A stretch of 64,000 nt of DNA. It comes from Nyssa sinensis. Lineage: Eukaryota; Streptophyta; Magnoliopsida; Cornales; Nyssaceae. The notes below the pieces were generated by a model. It searched no databases. It worked only from the letters and a program-made list of their open reading frames with translations, and had not been told where the DNA came from. This document shows positions 46,133-57,634 of the stretch, one piece after another. The stretch spans positions 37,793,251 through 37,857,250 of the forward strand of contig CM018032.1 in NCBI GenBank assembly GCA_008638375.1. The letters are read 5' to 3'. The position numbers were made by a program, and so were the translations under genes. How positions within the stretch are numbered: position 1 is the first letter of the stretch; every line of letters begins with the position of its first letter.

Positions 46133-46712
46133 CATCCAGAATGAGTTTACTTCAAAAGATTTTGTGGCATTTCGGCTCGGCAATCGGGGATCATACTTGT
46201 TCCTACAAACTCTCCCAAATGTATTAGTAAAGAAATTGAAGGATCTCCATTGTTTTATACGTAAAATTTTGGCTCATCTATGTTTAAACATCATAAAGTT
46301 TCTATGGTCACTTACATATTTAAAGTTTTTTTATCAGGACCAATTAGTTAAGGTCTCAAGGACAGTTGATCAAAATGAAATTAAAAAGCATTCGAAGAAG
46401 AGAGGGTTCTAAGGACCAGCTACTTATATACCTTTTTGAATACTTAATTATTTGGTAATAAAGGCTTTTGTGAGAAATTTGTGGAGCCTGGTCCAAGGAG
46501 GAAGCTGATTTGTCTCACATTAACAGTCTCTTTGGATAAGTTGGAGTGCAAATATTAGTTACGAGAGAGAGTAGAAGAGAGGAGGTGGAGAGAGAGGAGA
46601 GAGTAATCATTCATTTATGTTTAAAAACTAAGGAGGAGATGGGAGATGAGAATTAAGATAGTGTAATTTTTTTATCTTGTTTGAGAATGATAGTAGAGAG
46701 AAAAGTTTTATA
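46133..46712 (+). other. CBSX 3' untranslated region and intergenic start
   Basis: The sequence after the TAA has no further long frame. An AATAAA-type signal at about 46459 (GGTAATAAAGG) is a plausible polyadenylation site, giving a 3' UTR of about 330-350 nt. Then comes a GA-rich stretch (46562-46610). Confidence 0.45.
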
Positions 46713-47178
46713 TTAAGAGTAAATTACATTGACTTTTTCGAAATTTTTTATAATTATACTGATTTCTTATGAAATTTTTGAAATTACATTGACTTTTTTT
46801 GTTTTGTCTGGTAATTTTAATTTTCAAAATGATAAAATTATTCATTACATATTTTTTTTATTTTAAAATTTTGACCAATTATTTTTTTTTTATTTTTTAA
46901 ATAAATATTAATAAAAACTTTAAATTTAATTTTATATAAAATGAAAATAAGTTATTACCTTAAATTTATTTTTAAATAAAATAATAATAAAAATATTTTA
47001 AAAATTTTAAAAAAGTTGATCAAAATTGAAAAATGTAAAAATAAATAAATAAATGACTGGATTGAGATATTTGTATATTGTTAAGTAAAATAAAGAATGT
47101 CAGCGTAATTTTAAAAATTTGAAAGGTAATTAGTGTAATTGTTAAAAATCTAAAAAAGATCGGTGTAATTTACTTTCA
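46713..47178. mobile_element. AT-rich MITE-like element
   Basis: The left end GAGTAAATTACATTGACTTT is mirrored at the right end by GATCGGTGTAATTTACTTTC, giving imperfect terminal inverted repeats of about 20 bp around a very AT-rich body. The terminus resembles the widespread plant GTAAATTACACC-type MITE. The motif AAATTACATTGACTTTTT recurs once more inside. A target duplication could not be fixed. Confidence 0.5.
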
Positions 47179-48904
47179 CATTAATTTATTATTATATCTT
47201 AAGAGAGATTTGTCTTTTCTATTTTACTTTTCTATTATTTTAAAGATCTCTCTCTCCGCTACTTGTGGAGGGATTGTAAAACGAATTGAAAATGTGTTAG
47301 AACTCTCTCTCTTTCCCATCTTTTTTCTTAATTTATAAATCTAACATAAAATAAATTCTTAAATTATTTCTTAAACCAGGTTTTAACCACGGGCTTTTGC
47401 AAACCTTTTTTGTTTGTAAGTTGGTGCTACTCCCAAAGCAAGTGTTGTGAACAGTGATGATAGCAATCTTCTACCACCGTTCTCTTTTTTTGTTTTATTG
47501 GTACAATTTCTACGTGCCATTGTTCACTGCTTAATATATAATCCTTTATATCTTTCATATGTTACTGTAATTCGCTGATTGTTTGAACTAGGAAGTAAGT
47601 TGGGTCCTTTTTTTGGTTGGTGTGGGTTTTTAAGCGTATTTGATTTTGTTGAGAATGGGGGAGGGGTAGGGGTTCAGTTCTTGAGCTTCCGAGGGGCTGA
47701 CTGTCGATCTAGAGGAATCTGGTTTGCAGAAAATTTGATTCACAAAATCCAGTTTGGATCAGAAGCAGTTTGTGAAAGGAATTGTAAAGATAAAATAAAA
47801 CATGGTCAAAACAGAATGTTATTTAGGCGTAAGAAGGAGACAAAACTTGTCCTGGTTCCCAGCAACTGCAAGTGCTGTATCAAAATGTAATGGATGCACT
47901 ATTGTTGTGTTGACTTCATAGATCTAACTAAATGGTAGAAGAAAAAACCGCTCATAAAAATGATGATGCAGCAAAATAAATATAAAGAAATGCCCATGCC
48001 CATGCCCATGCCCATCAGTAAAAACTAATTGAGAATCAATAATTGTCCTTAGTTGGAGAAGCTGTACATATACCTAATTCAACGTGAAGAAAACATTGTA
48101 CCAACCACCCAGAAAAACCCACACACCAGATTTTTGGATTTCAATGTTTAAACAACACAATTATTAGAACTGTTCGGTTAATTTCTCAGTCTATTAAATG
48201 AAAAATTATCCAACCAGTGGCAATATTCATTTCACAGCTGAATTTCCTTGTAACATAGAAAGAAAAAGGCAGTGGGGCAAAATATATGATAAAAAAAGAA
48301 AATGATGATTTGATGACATAAATTCTGTCTAGCCAGCTAGAAATTATTTTATACGACGGTGATGGTCACTAAATTCCACCATTCACGCTGAATCTCAGTG
48401 AAATGACAATAAAAATCACATGGTTGTGACGTAGAATAATTTTTCTTCATGAGCACACCATCAAGTGAGTGGTCCCGACAATCTGGGCAGCAGAAACAGT
48501 GGAGAACCAGAAAAACACCTAACTCTAAAATCTTATCACTTTTAGTTGTTAGTACATGGCCACTTGCACCAACACAAGCAAATTGTAGGCCCCTTCCTGT
48601 TCCCCCTCCCTTTCGGTTCCACCACACACCAACCCCCACCACTCTCCTCCCCCCTCCCCTCTCCTCAATCATCCAACAAAATCCTTACAATTTATTATAT
48701 ATATATACACACACATTATTATTTCCAAAAGAGAAAAGGGAAAACATAAAGAGGACCAAATATTTACACTAATTCGACTTCCAAGTTACAAAACAGCAAA
48801 ACTTCCTTACCCAAATTTAAACAGGACAAAAAAAAAAAATTAAACTAGATAGTAATTCACCAAAACTATATTTTTTTTTTGATTGAAGATATATTTGTAT
48901 GGAC
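47179..48904. other. Intergenic, no recognisable gene
   Basis: The frame at 47579-47890 (plus) has no recognisable domain. A four-unit CCCATG run lies at 47991-48016. The stretch 48349-48770 is C-rich on the plus strand and gives overlapping open frames on both strands without family signatures. It is the 3' side of the ERF gene and may hold its terminator; AT-rich DNA at 48770-48904 contains several AATAAA-like words on the minus strand. Confidence 0.45.
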
Positions 48905-49360
48905 TCACCAGTCATCACCATCTGGGTCTTCGGGTTCGGGTGTTTTGTTCAGGTCGGGCTTCTCTTGAAACCAACAGGGTTTGAATCCCGAGGGCGGTGT
49001 GTGGTGGTCATGGACATTCACCGAAGTCTCAACTGCATCAACTCTGGCCCCAACTTCTATCGCTTTCTTGCGTATGGAAGCAGCAGACAGGTCATGGAGG
49101 TTGCCAACAGATTCACCCACCCATAATTCCGGGAAGTTCAGCCTCGCCGACGGCCCGCGCAGGTAGTACACGGCCGTATCATACGCCCTTGCCGCCGCCA
49201 CCGGTGACGAGTACGATCCTAACCATATCCTGGACCGCTTGTTAGGCTCTCTAATCTCCGCCACCCACTTCCCCCACTTCCTCATCCTTATCCCCTTGTA
49301 CGGCCTCTCACTCTTCCTTTTACCTCCATCCCCACCACCTCCCCCACCCCTTCCCTCCAT
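48905..49360 (-). CDS. AP2/ERF transcription factor, DREB subfamily group II, with EAR motif
   Basis: An intronless frame of 151 codons. After a glycine-rich start and a basic patch (KRKSER) comes a single AP2/ERF DNA-binding domain at about residues 21-78. It contains [19 protein letters not shown], the [18 protein letters not shown] core and [11 protein letters not shown]. Val33 and Glu38 occupy the positions (14 and 19) that mark DREB-type binding to DRE/CRT elements. [11 protein letters not shown] segment follows at 91-100. Residues 136-141 are DLNKTP, an EAR repression motif, in an acidic tail. This layout matches the small ERF008-ERF011/DEAR proteins, nuclear repressors of cold, stress and defence genes. 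Length and intronless structure fit. The exact orthologue is undecided. Confidence 0.92.
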   Translation of the reverse strand: MEGRGGGGGGDGGKRKSERPYKGIRMRKWGKWVAEIREPNKRSRIWLGSYSSPVAAARAYDTAVYYLRGPSARLNFPELWVGESVGNLHDLSAASIRKKAIEVGARVDAVETSVNVHDHHTPPSGFKPCWFQEKPDLNKTPEPEDPDGDDW

Positions 49361-50401
49361 CTCTCAACTCTCCCTAATTCTTTCTCTCTCTATAATCTAT
49401 ACGAAGTTCAAGAAATTCTAGAGAGAGAAAGAACACCCATCAAAAAAATATGATGGGGCTTGTGTTGGGTTGTGGCTTCGGCGACTACTTGGGTACTAAG
49501 GCTCTTGTCATCCGGGTAAGCCTCCACGTTGATTTTCTTCGAAGAAAATGAAAATATATATATATATATATAAAAAAAAAAAAATTAAATGCACCGACAC
49601 AATCTCTCTTTCCCTCTCTACAAAATTCGCTATATATTTATATTGCAAAAGCTTTCTATTACCTTATTTGTATTAGTTATTGGCCGCCATGTAGCTAGCA
49701 GACGTAGATGCTTTTCCCTTTTTGAATCTGGGTTTTGTTTGTTTGGCTCAAAGTAATTTAAAAGAACAGAAAATTGGAAAAATATATGTGGGGGTGATGG
49801 GTGGTGGTGTTTGTGGGCAATTGAAAAATGGAATTCAAAATTGGAAAAGCAGTTGTCATTTGATACATAGCGAGGAGAGAGAAAAGGTTTATATATATAT
49901 ATATATTCATATGTATGTATATTTTTATATTTTTCTTAAAAAAAAAAAAAGAAAATTGTGAGGAGGTGGAAGGTAGGTCGGTGGTCGGTGGATGGACAGA
50001 TACCGTTATGACTTGACTTTCCGTCCCCTGCAATAACGATACAATGAATAGACTGTCATGCCCTTTTTAAATTTGTGTTTTTTATGTGAGTATATAGGAT
50101 GATATTGGCATTAAAAATTATGAGTAAAGATGGGGCGGCTTGGTTACCATGCATCATACAAAGTATTAGCGGGCCATATGAAAAATGCTTTACAAATCAA
50201 GTTTTCATTCTCATGTAAAATGACGTTATAATAATATTATTTTACCAAAGAAAATTGATAAAAAAAAAGTATACAAAATTTTCCTATAAAATGAAGTGAT
50301 AGTAGCATTTTGAAGAAAAAACTACACTTTATTTTCTTGTGACATGTAAACTCTTTTGTATTTAATCTTCTTAAAATCATAATGAAAATAGAAATCATAA
50401 C
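49361..50401. other. ERF upstream region and intergenic
   Basis: The leader upstream of the ERF start on the minus strand is GA-rich (TATAGAGAGAGAAAG). Further upstream are a 16-bp palindrome (49533-49548) and a TATATA run (49555-49572). The rest is AT-rich, with a second TATATA run near 49891. A short plus-strand frame starts ATGATGGGGCTTGTGTTGGG at about 49451 and reaches a GTAAGC donor-like site after about 22 codons; I do not call it a gene. Confidence 0.5.
49533..49548. promoter_or_regulatory. Perfect palindrome, heat-shock-element-like
   Basis: TTTTCTTCGAAGAAAA is a perfect 16-bp palindrome about 175-190 bp upstream of the ERF start codon. Its TTC/GAA units resemble part of a heat-shock-factor binding site, though the spacing is compressed relative to the TTCnnGAA ideal. 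Regulatory function is inference only. Confidence 0.35.
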
Positions 50402-50835
50402 TGATGTTACACTTTTTGGTCGACATAGATTTCAAACTTGCCTCCCTGAAGAACACTCAAACAAGAAGATCAGAGGACCACCGGATTGGCTCCGGCGGTA
50501 GCCGCTCCGATGCTTAAGTCAATAAACTGAATTGAAAAGACTGTAATGTAAGCCAAAGAATGAGCATGAATGTAAAGCGTACCTTAGGGTTTTATTTATA
50601 AGCTTAGTGATTCCTAAATTAATTAGGATTGGGAGCCATGAAAGTAGGGATTTGATCATCGAAGATAGCAGTTTCCATATTGGATACTGCGCTTGAGAGA
50701 TATCCGTGAGTGACAGTTTCCTTGTTGAAGACTATTTCCTTATACTCTGCTCGGTAGGGCATTAAGGCGGTGATGAGCTCTGAACCTTGAACGTAGTGTT
50801 GAACTATGACTACAGAAGGGAGCTCTCAAGCGCAG
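50402..50835 (-). mobile_element. 3' LTR of the Tat element, truncated inside
   Basis: About 430 bp match 60041-60475 closely (AGATAGCAGTTTCCATATTGG, AAGGCGGTGATGAGCTCTGA). After CTCAAGCGCAG near 50840 the similarity ends, so about 160 bp of the U3 start and the polypurine tract are missing. Confidence 0.8.
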
Positions 50836-53107
50836 ATAGCCCTAGTTATTCGTTTTCCAAGGCGACTGTTGGTGTGTCATTTATTATACAGCCGATGTTT
50901 GACCTATCGAGGCCATCATTGCCTTTAACCGTCATAATGGTTTGGCTCAATTGGGCCTATATTTTGAAATTATATATAAAGGAGGCAAAGGCCTCACATG
51001 CTTTCTTTCTTTACTTGTTTTTACTGTATCAAAGGAATTTCCACCATTGTTGGATTTGCGCGACCTTAAAGCTTGAAGAGTGCCTATTGTTTGAGGCTTT
51101 GTTCTAGAACAGGTTCGACTAGTCTTCCCTTTTTCTTCATTTTTCAATTAAGAATTCTATCTTCCCTGTTTTCTATTTAAACAATGTCTGCTTCCTCTTC
51201 GTTGTTTGGTACCGGTGACGGCACAAGGAGCCCTTTGGGGACACCTGTGCCGTCTCATGTAAAAAATATAGGTAGTTTTCCCGCCGGAGGCATCAGAGAT
51301 AGGTCTGTAGGGTCCCCTTATAGTTCTGAGGTTAGGGTAGTTGATGCCTTTTTTAGAACCCAGAAATAGGGTTGGGGAAGCTTTTGGTAGGCCGTCCCAA
51401 ATAGAAGAGGGTGAGAGTGCTGCTACCCAAACCTTTTAGATGAGTGGAGGGTGAAATATAACTTCACTTCTAATGTTACATGTAGGGTACCGAGCCCCCT
51501 AAACCGCCCTTATGACATTGAAGAGGGTGAGATCTATGTTTATCTCGCTTGGTTAGAGATGATGCTAAGGCTTCCTTTCCTTGATTTAGTTAGGCAATTC
51601 TTCTGTTGGTTCGATCTTTGTCTTACCGGCCTTAATCTTAATAGTTGGCAGCATCTTTTGGGATTCATAGTGCTAGGATATTTGAACGATGTAGACGTGT
51701 CAGTCAATCTGATCAGTAGCAACATGGATATGAAGTATATGAGGTCGGAAGGCCTCTTCTATATGTCTTTCGATAGAGGGTTCAGACCTCTGTTCTATAT
51801 ACCTACTTCCAATACCTACTTCCAATAAAATTTGGAAGAAATGGTACTTTTTTGTTGGAAGAGGATGGGAGCATGTAGACTTCTAGAGCCATATTTCGAC
51901 ATTTCCCCGAAGTACGGGGTTCCAGGGTGACACCCCATTTTCTAGTAACTGTTACTGCTCTGTTTCAGTACTTTTTCTTCTGAACTACTTTGCTAACATG
52001 CTTGTCTTTCTTTTACAGATAAGAGTGCTTGGAGGAGGTCCATTTTTACTACCGAACTCCAAAAGTAGTACCGGAAGCTCCTTCAGACATCGAACCGAGC
52101 CCATACCGTTATTATCACCCTAGAAAATTTGATGGCGGCCAGCAAATGTACGAAGGTGATCAAGCAGTCCATTTTGGGCTCGTGGGCTCCTGAGCCCTCC
52201 CAAAAAAAGGTGGGAGAGGCTCCCCCTCCTACTGAACAGTCCCCCTAGGGTAAGAAAATAGGGAGACCCAGCTCTTCGGAGGGTGCTCCTCCTGAGGAAG
52301 AGAGGGAGGCCCCTACCCCTATATCCATGGTCCCTCCTGCCCTTGCCATCCCGAGCAAGCAGTCCGAGAAGGGGAAGAAAGCTGCCCCAGCCCCCCAACC
52401 ATCTGATGACTCGGACTACCAAATTGCCAAGAAAGCCTTTGACAATATCTGGTCTAAGGGCCCTCATCGGTATAGGGGGAAAAATCTGGAGAAGCTAATG
52501 AATGAGATGATGAGTCTCCATATGAAGGTAACTTCTGAAGTCTCCTTTTGCTCTTCTTTTGCTTGTTTGTCTGCGTACTTGACATATTCTGACCTGTTTG
52601 CTTTGTACCTTGCAGAGTATGCATAGTTTGGCTTCTTTGATAGTGACTCCTTTGAACTCTGATGAAGTTGAAAAACTTCAAATCGAGCTGGATGAAGCCA
52701 GATTGCAGCTCGAAACTACTCAATCGGCGGCTCATACTGTTGAGGAAAAGACGAAGGAGGCTTCAAACTCTCTGGCCGTACTTGAGTTTGAGAGGGATCT
52801 GTACGCTCGGAAGGCAACTGATCTTGAGAAGGAGCTCAACAACATTCGATACCTTTATGATCAGAAGCTCCGAGATTCACTTGCCTCTACAGTCGAAGCT
52901 GCTAAAGCAGAAACTGGGGAGGAAATGAGGGCTGAAGTCCAGGCAATGGATTACGAGCTAGTTCAGTATGGTTACGATGACTTCAAGAACAAGCTCCTTG
53001 TAAAATTTCCAGACTTGATCTGTTGTTGATTGGGGGTACTGAAGCTCCTCCATCTAATGCTGAGGTCCTGAGCGAAGCGGCTCCTTCTAACCTTCCTCCA
53101 ACAGAAT
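50836..53107 (+). pseudogene. Antisense extra gene (aORF) of the Tat element, spliced
   Basis: A TATATATAAAGG box at about 50970 precedes an ATG at 51184 (MSASSSLFGTGDGTRSPLG). After frameshifts it reads YDIEEGEIYVYLAWLEMMLR and LTGLNLNSWQHLLGFIVL, then KKWYFFVGRGWEHVDF. This is the conserved block of plant transposon-associated proteins carried in antisense by Tat-lineage elements. A likely intron is 51927-52018. A clear one is 52528-52615 (AAG/GTAACT...TTGCAG/AGT), joining LMNEMMSLHMK to SMHSLASLIVTP in frame. The C-terminal part is a long coiled coil (VEKLQIELDEARLQLE). A 13-bp duplication at 51800-51825 breaks the frame, and another shift lies near 53015. The protein's function is unknown. 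Confidence 0.72.
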
Positions 53108-53714
53108 AGGATTTTTTTATTTTTTTTTTGTAACCGAACACACTTATTAATAATAATACCTTTTCTTTAGATCTTCTTGCCTTATTTCTTTTTTTAATGA
53201 TAATACTCATAAATCTTGAGTTTGTTCAAGCATTGTCCCAAGTCCTACTATTCTGTAGTTTATAGATGGGCTTCAGCCCTTCAAATTTGCAATATAAGTA
53301 AAGCTGTTCAAGAACTAACTGTAATTCCTTGATCGGTAGGTTGTCTTCCGAGCTTCATAACTTGCAATAATTCGAACAAAATTGTATTAACTGTGTGGGT
53401 TTCTTGGAAGTTGGAAAATCAAAGTAAGCAACTGAGCCTGAATTTTGAAGTTGGAGCTAGTTGAATCTGTTCTTGTACTGAGTAACCTGAATAAAAAATG
53501 GACTGATGGTATTTTGAAAGAAAACTTCGATAATCAACTCCTTTATTCCTTCCAGAACTTACTGATAAGAACTTAAGCAACCAGAATCATAATAATTGGT
53601 TGGAGTGAGCATCTGACTGAAAGAATGTTTGTAGCCATGTAGCTGAGCAACTGAGTTGAACCTCTTTCCTTTAGTTTGGTAAATAGCCAAGTAGTTTTAG
53701 TGAGATGAACAGAA

Positions 53715-54256
53715 CAATCTTGAGGTCTGTGCATTAGGATGGCCCAGACATGGTGTTTGTACATTTAAGATAAACCAGACATGAGGTCTGTACATTGAGA
53801 TGGACCAGACATAAGGTCTATGCATTAAGATGGACCAGACATGAGGTCTGTACATTAAGATGGACAAGACATAAGGTACTGTACATTGAGATGGACCAGA
53901 CATGAGGTCTGTACATTTAAGATGGACCAGACACGAGGTCTGTACATTGAGATGGACCAGACATGAAGTCTGTACATTTAAGATGGACCAGACACTGAGG
54001 TCTGTACATTGAGATGGACCAGACATGAAGTTTGTACATTTAAGATGGACCAGACATAAGGTCTGTACATTGAGATGGACCAGATATGAGGTCTGTACAT
54101 TGAGATGGACCAGACATGAGGTCTGTACATTGAGATGGACCAGACATGAGGTCTGTACATTTAAGATGGACCAGACATAAGGTTTGTGCATTAAGATAGA
54201 CCAGACACGAGGTCTGTACATTAAGATGGACCAGACACGAGGTCTGTACATTTAGA
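53715..54256. repeat. Satellite-like array, 30-32-bp units, about 17 copies
   Basis: Units of the form GATGGACCAGACATGAGGTC followed by TGTACATT(TA/GA)A repeat head to tail, varying by single-base indels. Minus-strand frames read as recurrent SGPSQCTDLM words only because of the repetition. The array lies just downstream of integrase in the element's sense, the place where Tat/Ogre elements are known to carry variable tandem repeats. Confidence 0.93.
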
Positions 54257-54329
54257 TGAAAACACTTCATGGAATATTCAAAAGAAACATCTTTATTGAT
54301 AATACTTCCATAAATGTTCTATATTCCAA

Positions 54330-55450
54330 GGCCTGAGGACAGGCTTCCCATCCATATTCTCTAGCCAATAAGTGGTAGGTCTGACCGTCTTTGTTACTTG
54401 TAAGGGCCTTCCCAGTTGGGTGATAACTTTCCCATGGTGGGATCCTTGGTGTTTAAAAATACTCTTCTTAGGACAAGATCTCCAACCTGAAAGCTGACAG
54501 GTTTTAGCCCTAGTTTAGAGTCGCTGGCCATCTTGTGTTGATATGACTCCATCCTGACCCCGGCTTGTTCCCTCATTTCTTCAAGTAAGTCCAAGTTCTC
54601 TGTAAGTTGTTAATCATTGGCTTCTTGGTTGAAAGTTTCAGTCCTCATAGTGGGCATACTGATCTCTACAAGAATTACTGCTTCTGTGCCGTAGGCAAGC
54701 GAAAAGGGAGTTTTAGAGGTTGGCGTTCTTCTAGTTGTTCTGTAGGCCCAGAGTACTCCAGTGAGTTCTTTAACCCATCTTCCCTTGGCTCCTTCCAACA
54801 TCTTCTTAAGAACATCAAAGACTATTCAGGTTAGTGACCTCTGCTTGCCCATTGGCTTGGGGATGACCAGGGGAGGAGAAATGTTGATTGATATGTAGGT
54901 CTTGGCAAAATTTTTTGAAAATTGTTCCTGCAAATTGCGTACCGTTGTCTGAGACGATCACCCTTGGTATGTCGAACCTGCAAACTATGTTTTTCCAAGT
55001 GAAACTCTTGACTTCCTTTTCAGTAATATGTGTTAGAGGCTCTGCCTCCGCCCATTTGGAAAAGTAAGCATGGCTACCAGTAGATATTTCATGTTCGGTG
55101 TAGCTTTAGGCAATGGGCCTATGATTTCCATACCCCACTGAGCAAAAGGCCATGGACTGGTGATAGGAATGAGCTCATGGCGGGGCTGGTGTTGGTAGGG
55201 AGCGAATCTTTGGCACTTGTCACACTTCCGGACATATTCCTTAGTCTTGCCTCAGCATTCCAAGCTAGTAGTATCCTTGCGTTAAAGCTCGGTGTGCCAT
55301 AGTTTTGCCCCCGTTATGGTTTCCACATATTCCTTCATGAATTTTCGCAAGGACATACTAAGATTCTTCTAGAGACATGCATCTCAATAAGGGTTGAGAA
55401 TAAGACCTTCGATAGAGCCTTCCATCATAACGAGGTACCGAGTTGATCTG
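54330..55450 (-). pseudogene. Tat element integrase
   Basis: An HHCC zinc-binding region is visible in two frames (IHEGICGNHNGGKTMAHRAL and YVRKCDKCQRFAPYQHQPRH), followed by PWPFAQWGMEIIGPLPKATP at the start of the catalytic core. The core is interrupted by frameshifts. LTGVLWAYRTTRRTPTSKTP and PFSLAYGTEAVILVEISMP mark its end. PNWEGPYK is the GPY/F-type C-terminal module, ending near WNIEHLWKYYQ. It would insert element DNA into chromosomes; here it is inactive. Confidence 0.85.
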
Positions 55451-55684
55451 ATTCGGATCCTTCTCGCCTTATTCTTGTTTTCTAGGAGGAGTCCTCCTTC
55501 CAGGTACTAGAGGATGGAAGTCATCCAGTTTTAGGGTTACTTAGAGATTTGGGCAACTTGGACCTCCTCTATGCTTGGCCTTGTTCGATGGGAGATTTTT
55601 ACAGTAGAATCTTCTTCTGACTTTAGGTGGGATGCCATGTTTGCCAAAGCATTAGCTCTGCAGTTTCCGGCCTCTTTCGATTTT

Positions 55685-55985
55685 TTAGATAGAGAATGCT
55701 TGGAAGGAGTGTTTCAATGAATTAACAAGTTCTGAATATCGCAGCATCCTGCTATCTTGGATGGTGAAATCTCCCAAAACTTGGCTTACCACCAACTGAG
55801 AGTCAGAGAAGACTTCGAGGTTCTGAGCCTCATATTCCTGCACTAGTTTCATCCTCAGGACAAGGGCTTCGTATTCTGCTTCATTGTTTGAAGCTCTGAA
55901 CCCTAGGCTAACTTCCTTTTCCGATATGAGCCCATCAGGGGATTGTAATACCAAATCGACACCAGAACCATGGTCAGTGGATGAT
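55685..55985 (-). pseudogene. Second (archaeal-type) RNase H of the Tat element
   Basis: GFRASNNEAEYEALVLRMKL, FSDSQLVVSQVLGDF and IQDSRMLRYSELV are the conserved E- and D-containing blocks of the additional RNase H found after the regular RT-RNase H in Tat-lineage elements. The first aspartate block upstream is disrupted by a frameshift or stop. Confidence 0.8.
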
Positions 55986-56026
55986 CTGTCAGTGTAAAGC
56001 TGCCACGTTCCCGAGTTTCCACAAAG

Positions 56027-56680
56027 CTATACTCTGTCCTGCAGTGCTAGGGTAAACTCAGCAACAAAATCGGCCAAGGCTTGCCCTTTAATTGAGATCC
56101 GTGGAACATAGGATATGTTAAACTCTCCTAGTTCCACTGACCATTTGACTAATCTCTTTGAAACCTCAGGTTTCCTCAGAACTGACTTCAGGGGGTAAGC
56201 AGTTGGAATTTCAATGGGATGTGCTTGGAAGTAAGGCTGGAGCTTCTGAGCAGATACTATAAGCGCAAGGGCCAATTTTTCAATCTCAGGGTACCTTTTC
56301 TCTGTGTCTAATAGTGCCTTGCTGACATAAAATATGGGCCTTTGGACGCCCCTGTCCTGCCTAACCAATACGAAACTAACGGCATTCTCGGAGACAACAA
56401 GGTAGAGAAGTAGCTTTTCCCCTTGGACTGGCTTTGACAAGAGCTCAGGTGAAGCTAGGTACTCCTTTAGTTCTTGAAAGGCTTTTTCACAATCTTCCGT
56501 CCACTGTAGAGCTTTGTTACCCTTTAGAGCTTTGAAGAATAGTAAGCAACGATTGGTGGATTTGGAGATAAATCTGCTTAGAGCAGCAACTCTGCCATTC
56601 AGAGCCTGAATGTCTTTCTTGGTCTTTGGTAACTCTAGTCCAATCAGAGCCCCAATCTGAGTGGGGTCTGCTTCTATCCC
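56027..56680 (-). pseudogene. RT connection and RNase H domain of the Tat element
   Basis: The region reads QALNGRVAALSRFISKSTNR, then after a frame change KPVQGEKLLLYLVVSENAVS, RPIFYVSKALLDTEKRYPEI and LVKWSVELGEFNISYVPRIS. It ends IKGQALADFVAEF, a signature of Tat/Ogre-type gypsy polyproteins. It would degrade the RNA strand of RNA:DNA hybrids. Confidence 0.85.
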
Positions 56681-56683
56681 CCT

Positions 56684-57305
56684 TTAAGAGACTATATATC
56701 CCAAGAATTTTTCCTTTGTTACACCAAAGGTGCACTTTGAGGGATTAAGCTTCATTTTGTATTGCCTCAGGATGTCAAACGTTTGAGCCAGGTGTTGGAT
56801 GTGGCTACTCTTCCGTAGGCTTTTGACCAGCATATCATCAATATAAACTTCCATAGTACTACCGATAAAAGGGATGAACATTTTATTAACCAGACACTGG
56901 TACGTGGCCCCAGCATTTTTTAGTCCAAATGGTATCACTCTATAGCAATAGAGACCTCGTTCGGTTATGAATGCAGTCTTTCCCTGGTCTGGAAGGTGCA
57001 TCTGGATCTGATTATATCCTGAATAGGCATCCATGAAACTCATGAGTTCATGCCTTGCAGTAGCATCAACTAGCTGATCTATCCTCAGTAAAGGAAAGCT
57101 ATCTTTGGGACAAGCTTTGTTGAGGTCTGTATAGTCAACACAGACTCTCCACTTGCCATTCTTCTTCTTCACCAAAATGGTGTTGGCTAGCCAATCAGAG
57201 TAAAATACCTCTCGTATCATCTTGGCCTCAAGCAGCCTCTGGACCTCTTCATTGATGACCTGATGCTACTCTGGAGCGAGTGGCCTTCTTTTCTGTCTCA
57301 CTAGT
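56684..57305 (-). pseudogene. Reverse transcriptase of the Tat element
   Basis: A 178-codon open segment carries the RT core: KKNGKWRVCVDYTDLNKACP, FMDAYSGYNQI, the IPFGLKNAGATYQ block and the catalytic VYIDDMLVKS (YxDD). FLGYIVS closes the palm/thumb border. Just upstream RQKRRPLAPE is followed by a TAG where relatives have a sense codon, so the domain is cut off from protease. Confidence 0.88.
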
Positions 57306-57634
57306 GGGTGGTCTAGATCTACCATCAGTTTGTGAGTGATGAGGTCTGGATCTATACCCTCCATATCTTTGGTTTCCCAAGCAAACATAGAGAGATTTTT
57401 CTTTAAAAATTCTATCATCTCATCCTACTCGGCAGGTGTCAGATCTAGACCTATTTGCAAGTAGCGTCCTTGGGATGCTGAGCTGACCAATACTCTGATG
57501 GGTTCCCCTATGGGCTTGGCCCTACTGTCCCTTCCTTTGGGGCTTAGTGGTTCATCAATCTCAGAGGGACAGTCTTCTACCTCGTGATAGTGGGAGAGGA
57601 CTGGATCCCCACATTCACGAGTGTGCTGTAATTG

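Noticed and set aside
48349..48772. Opposing frames of 107 codons
   Set aside because: A C-rich plus strand gives long frames on both strands, with no recognisable motif.
49451..49517. Short plus-strand exon-like frame ending at a GTAAGC donor, upstream of the ERF gene
   Set aside because: Only about 22 codons, with no identifiable downstream exon.
53697..54270. 184-codon minus-strand frame with repeating SGPSQCTDLM words
   Set aside because: It is a tandem repeat whose unit length keeps the frame open; there is no independent sign of coding, and unit indels switch frames.
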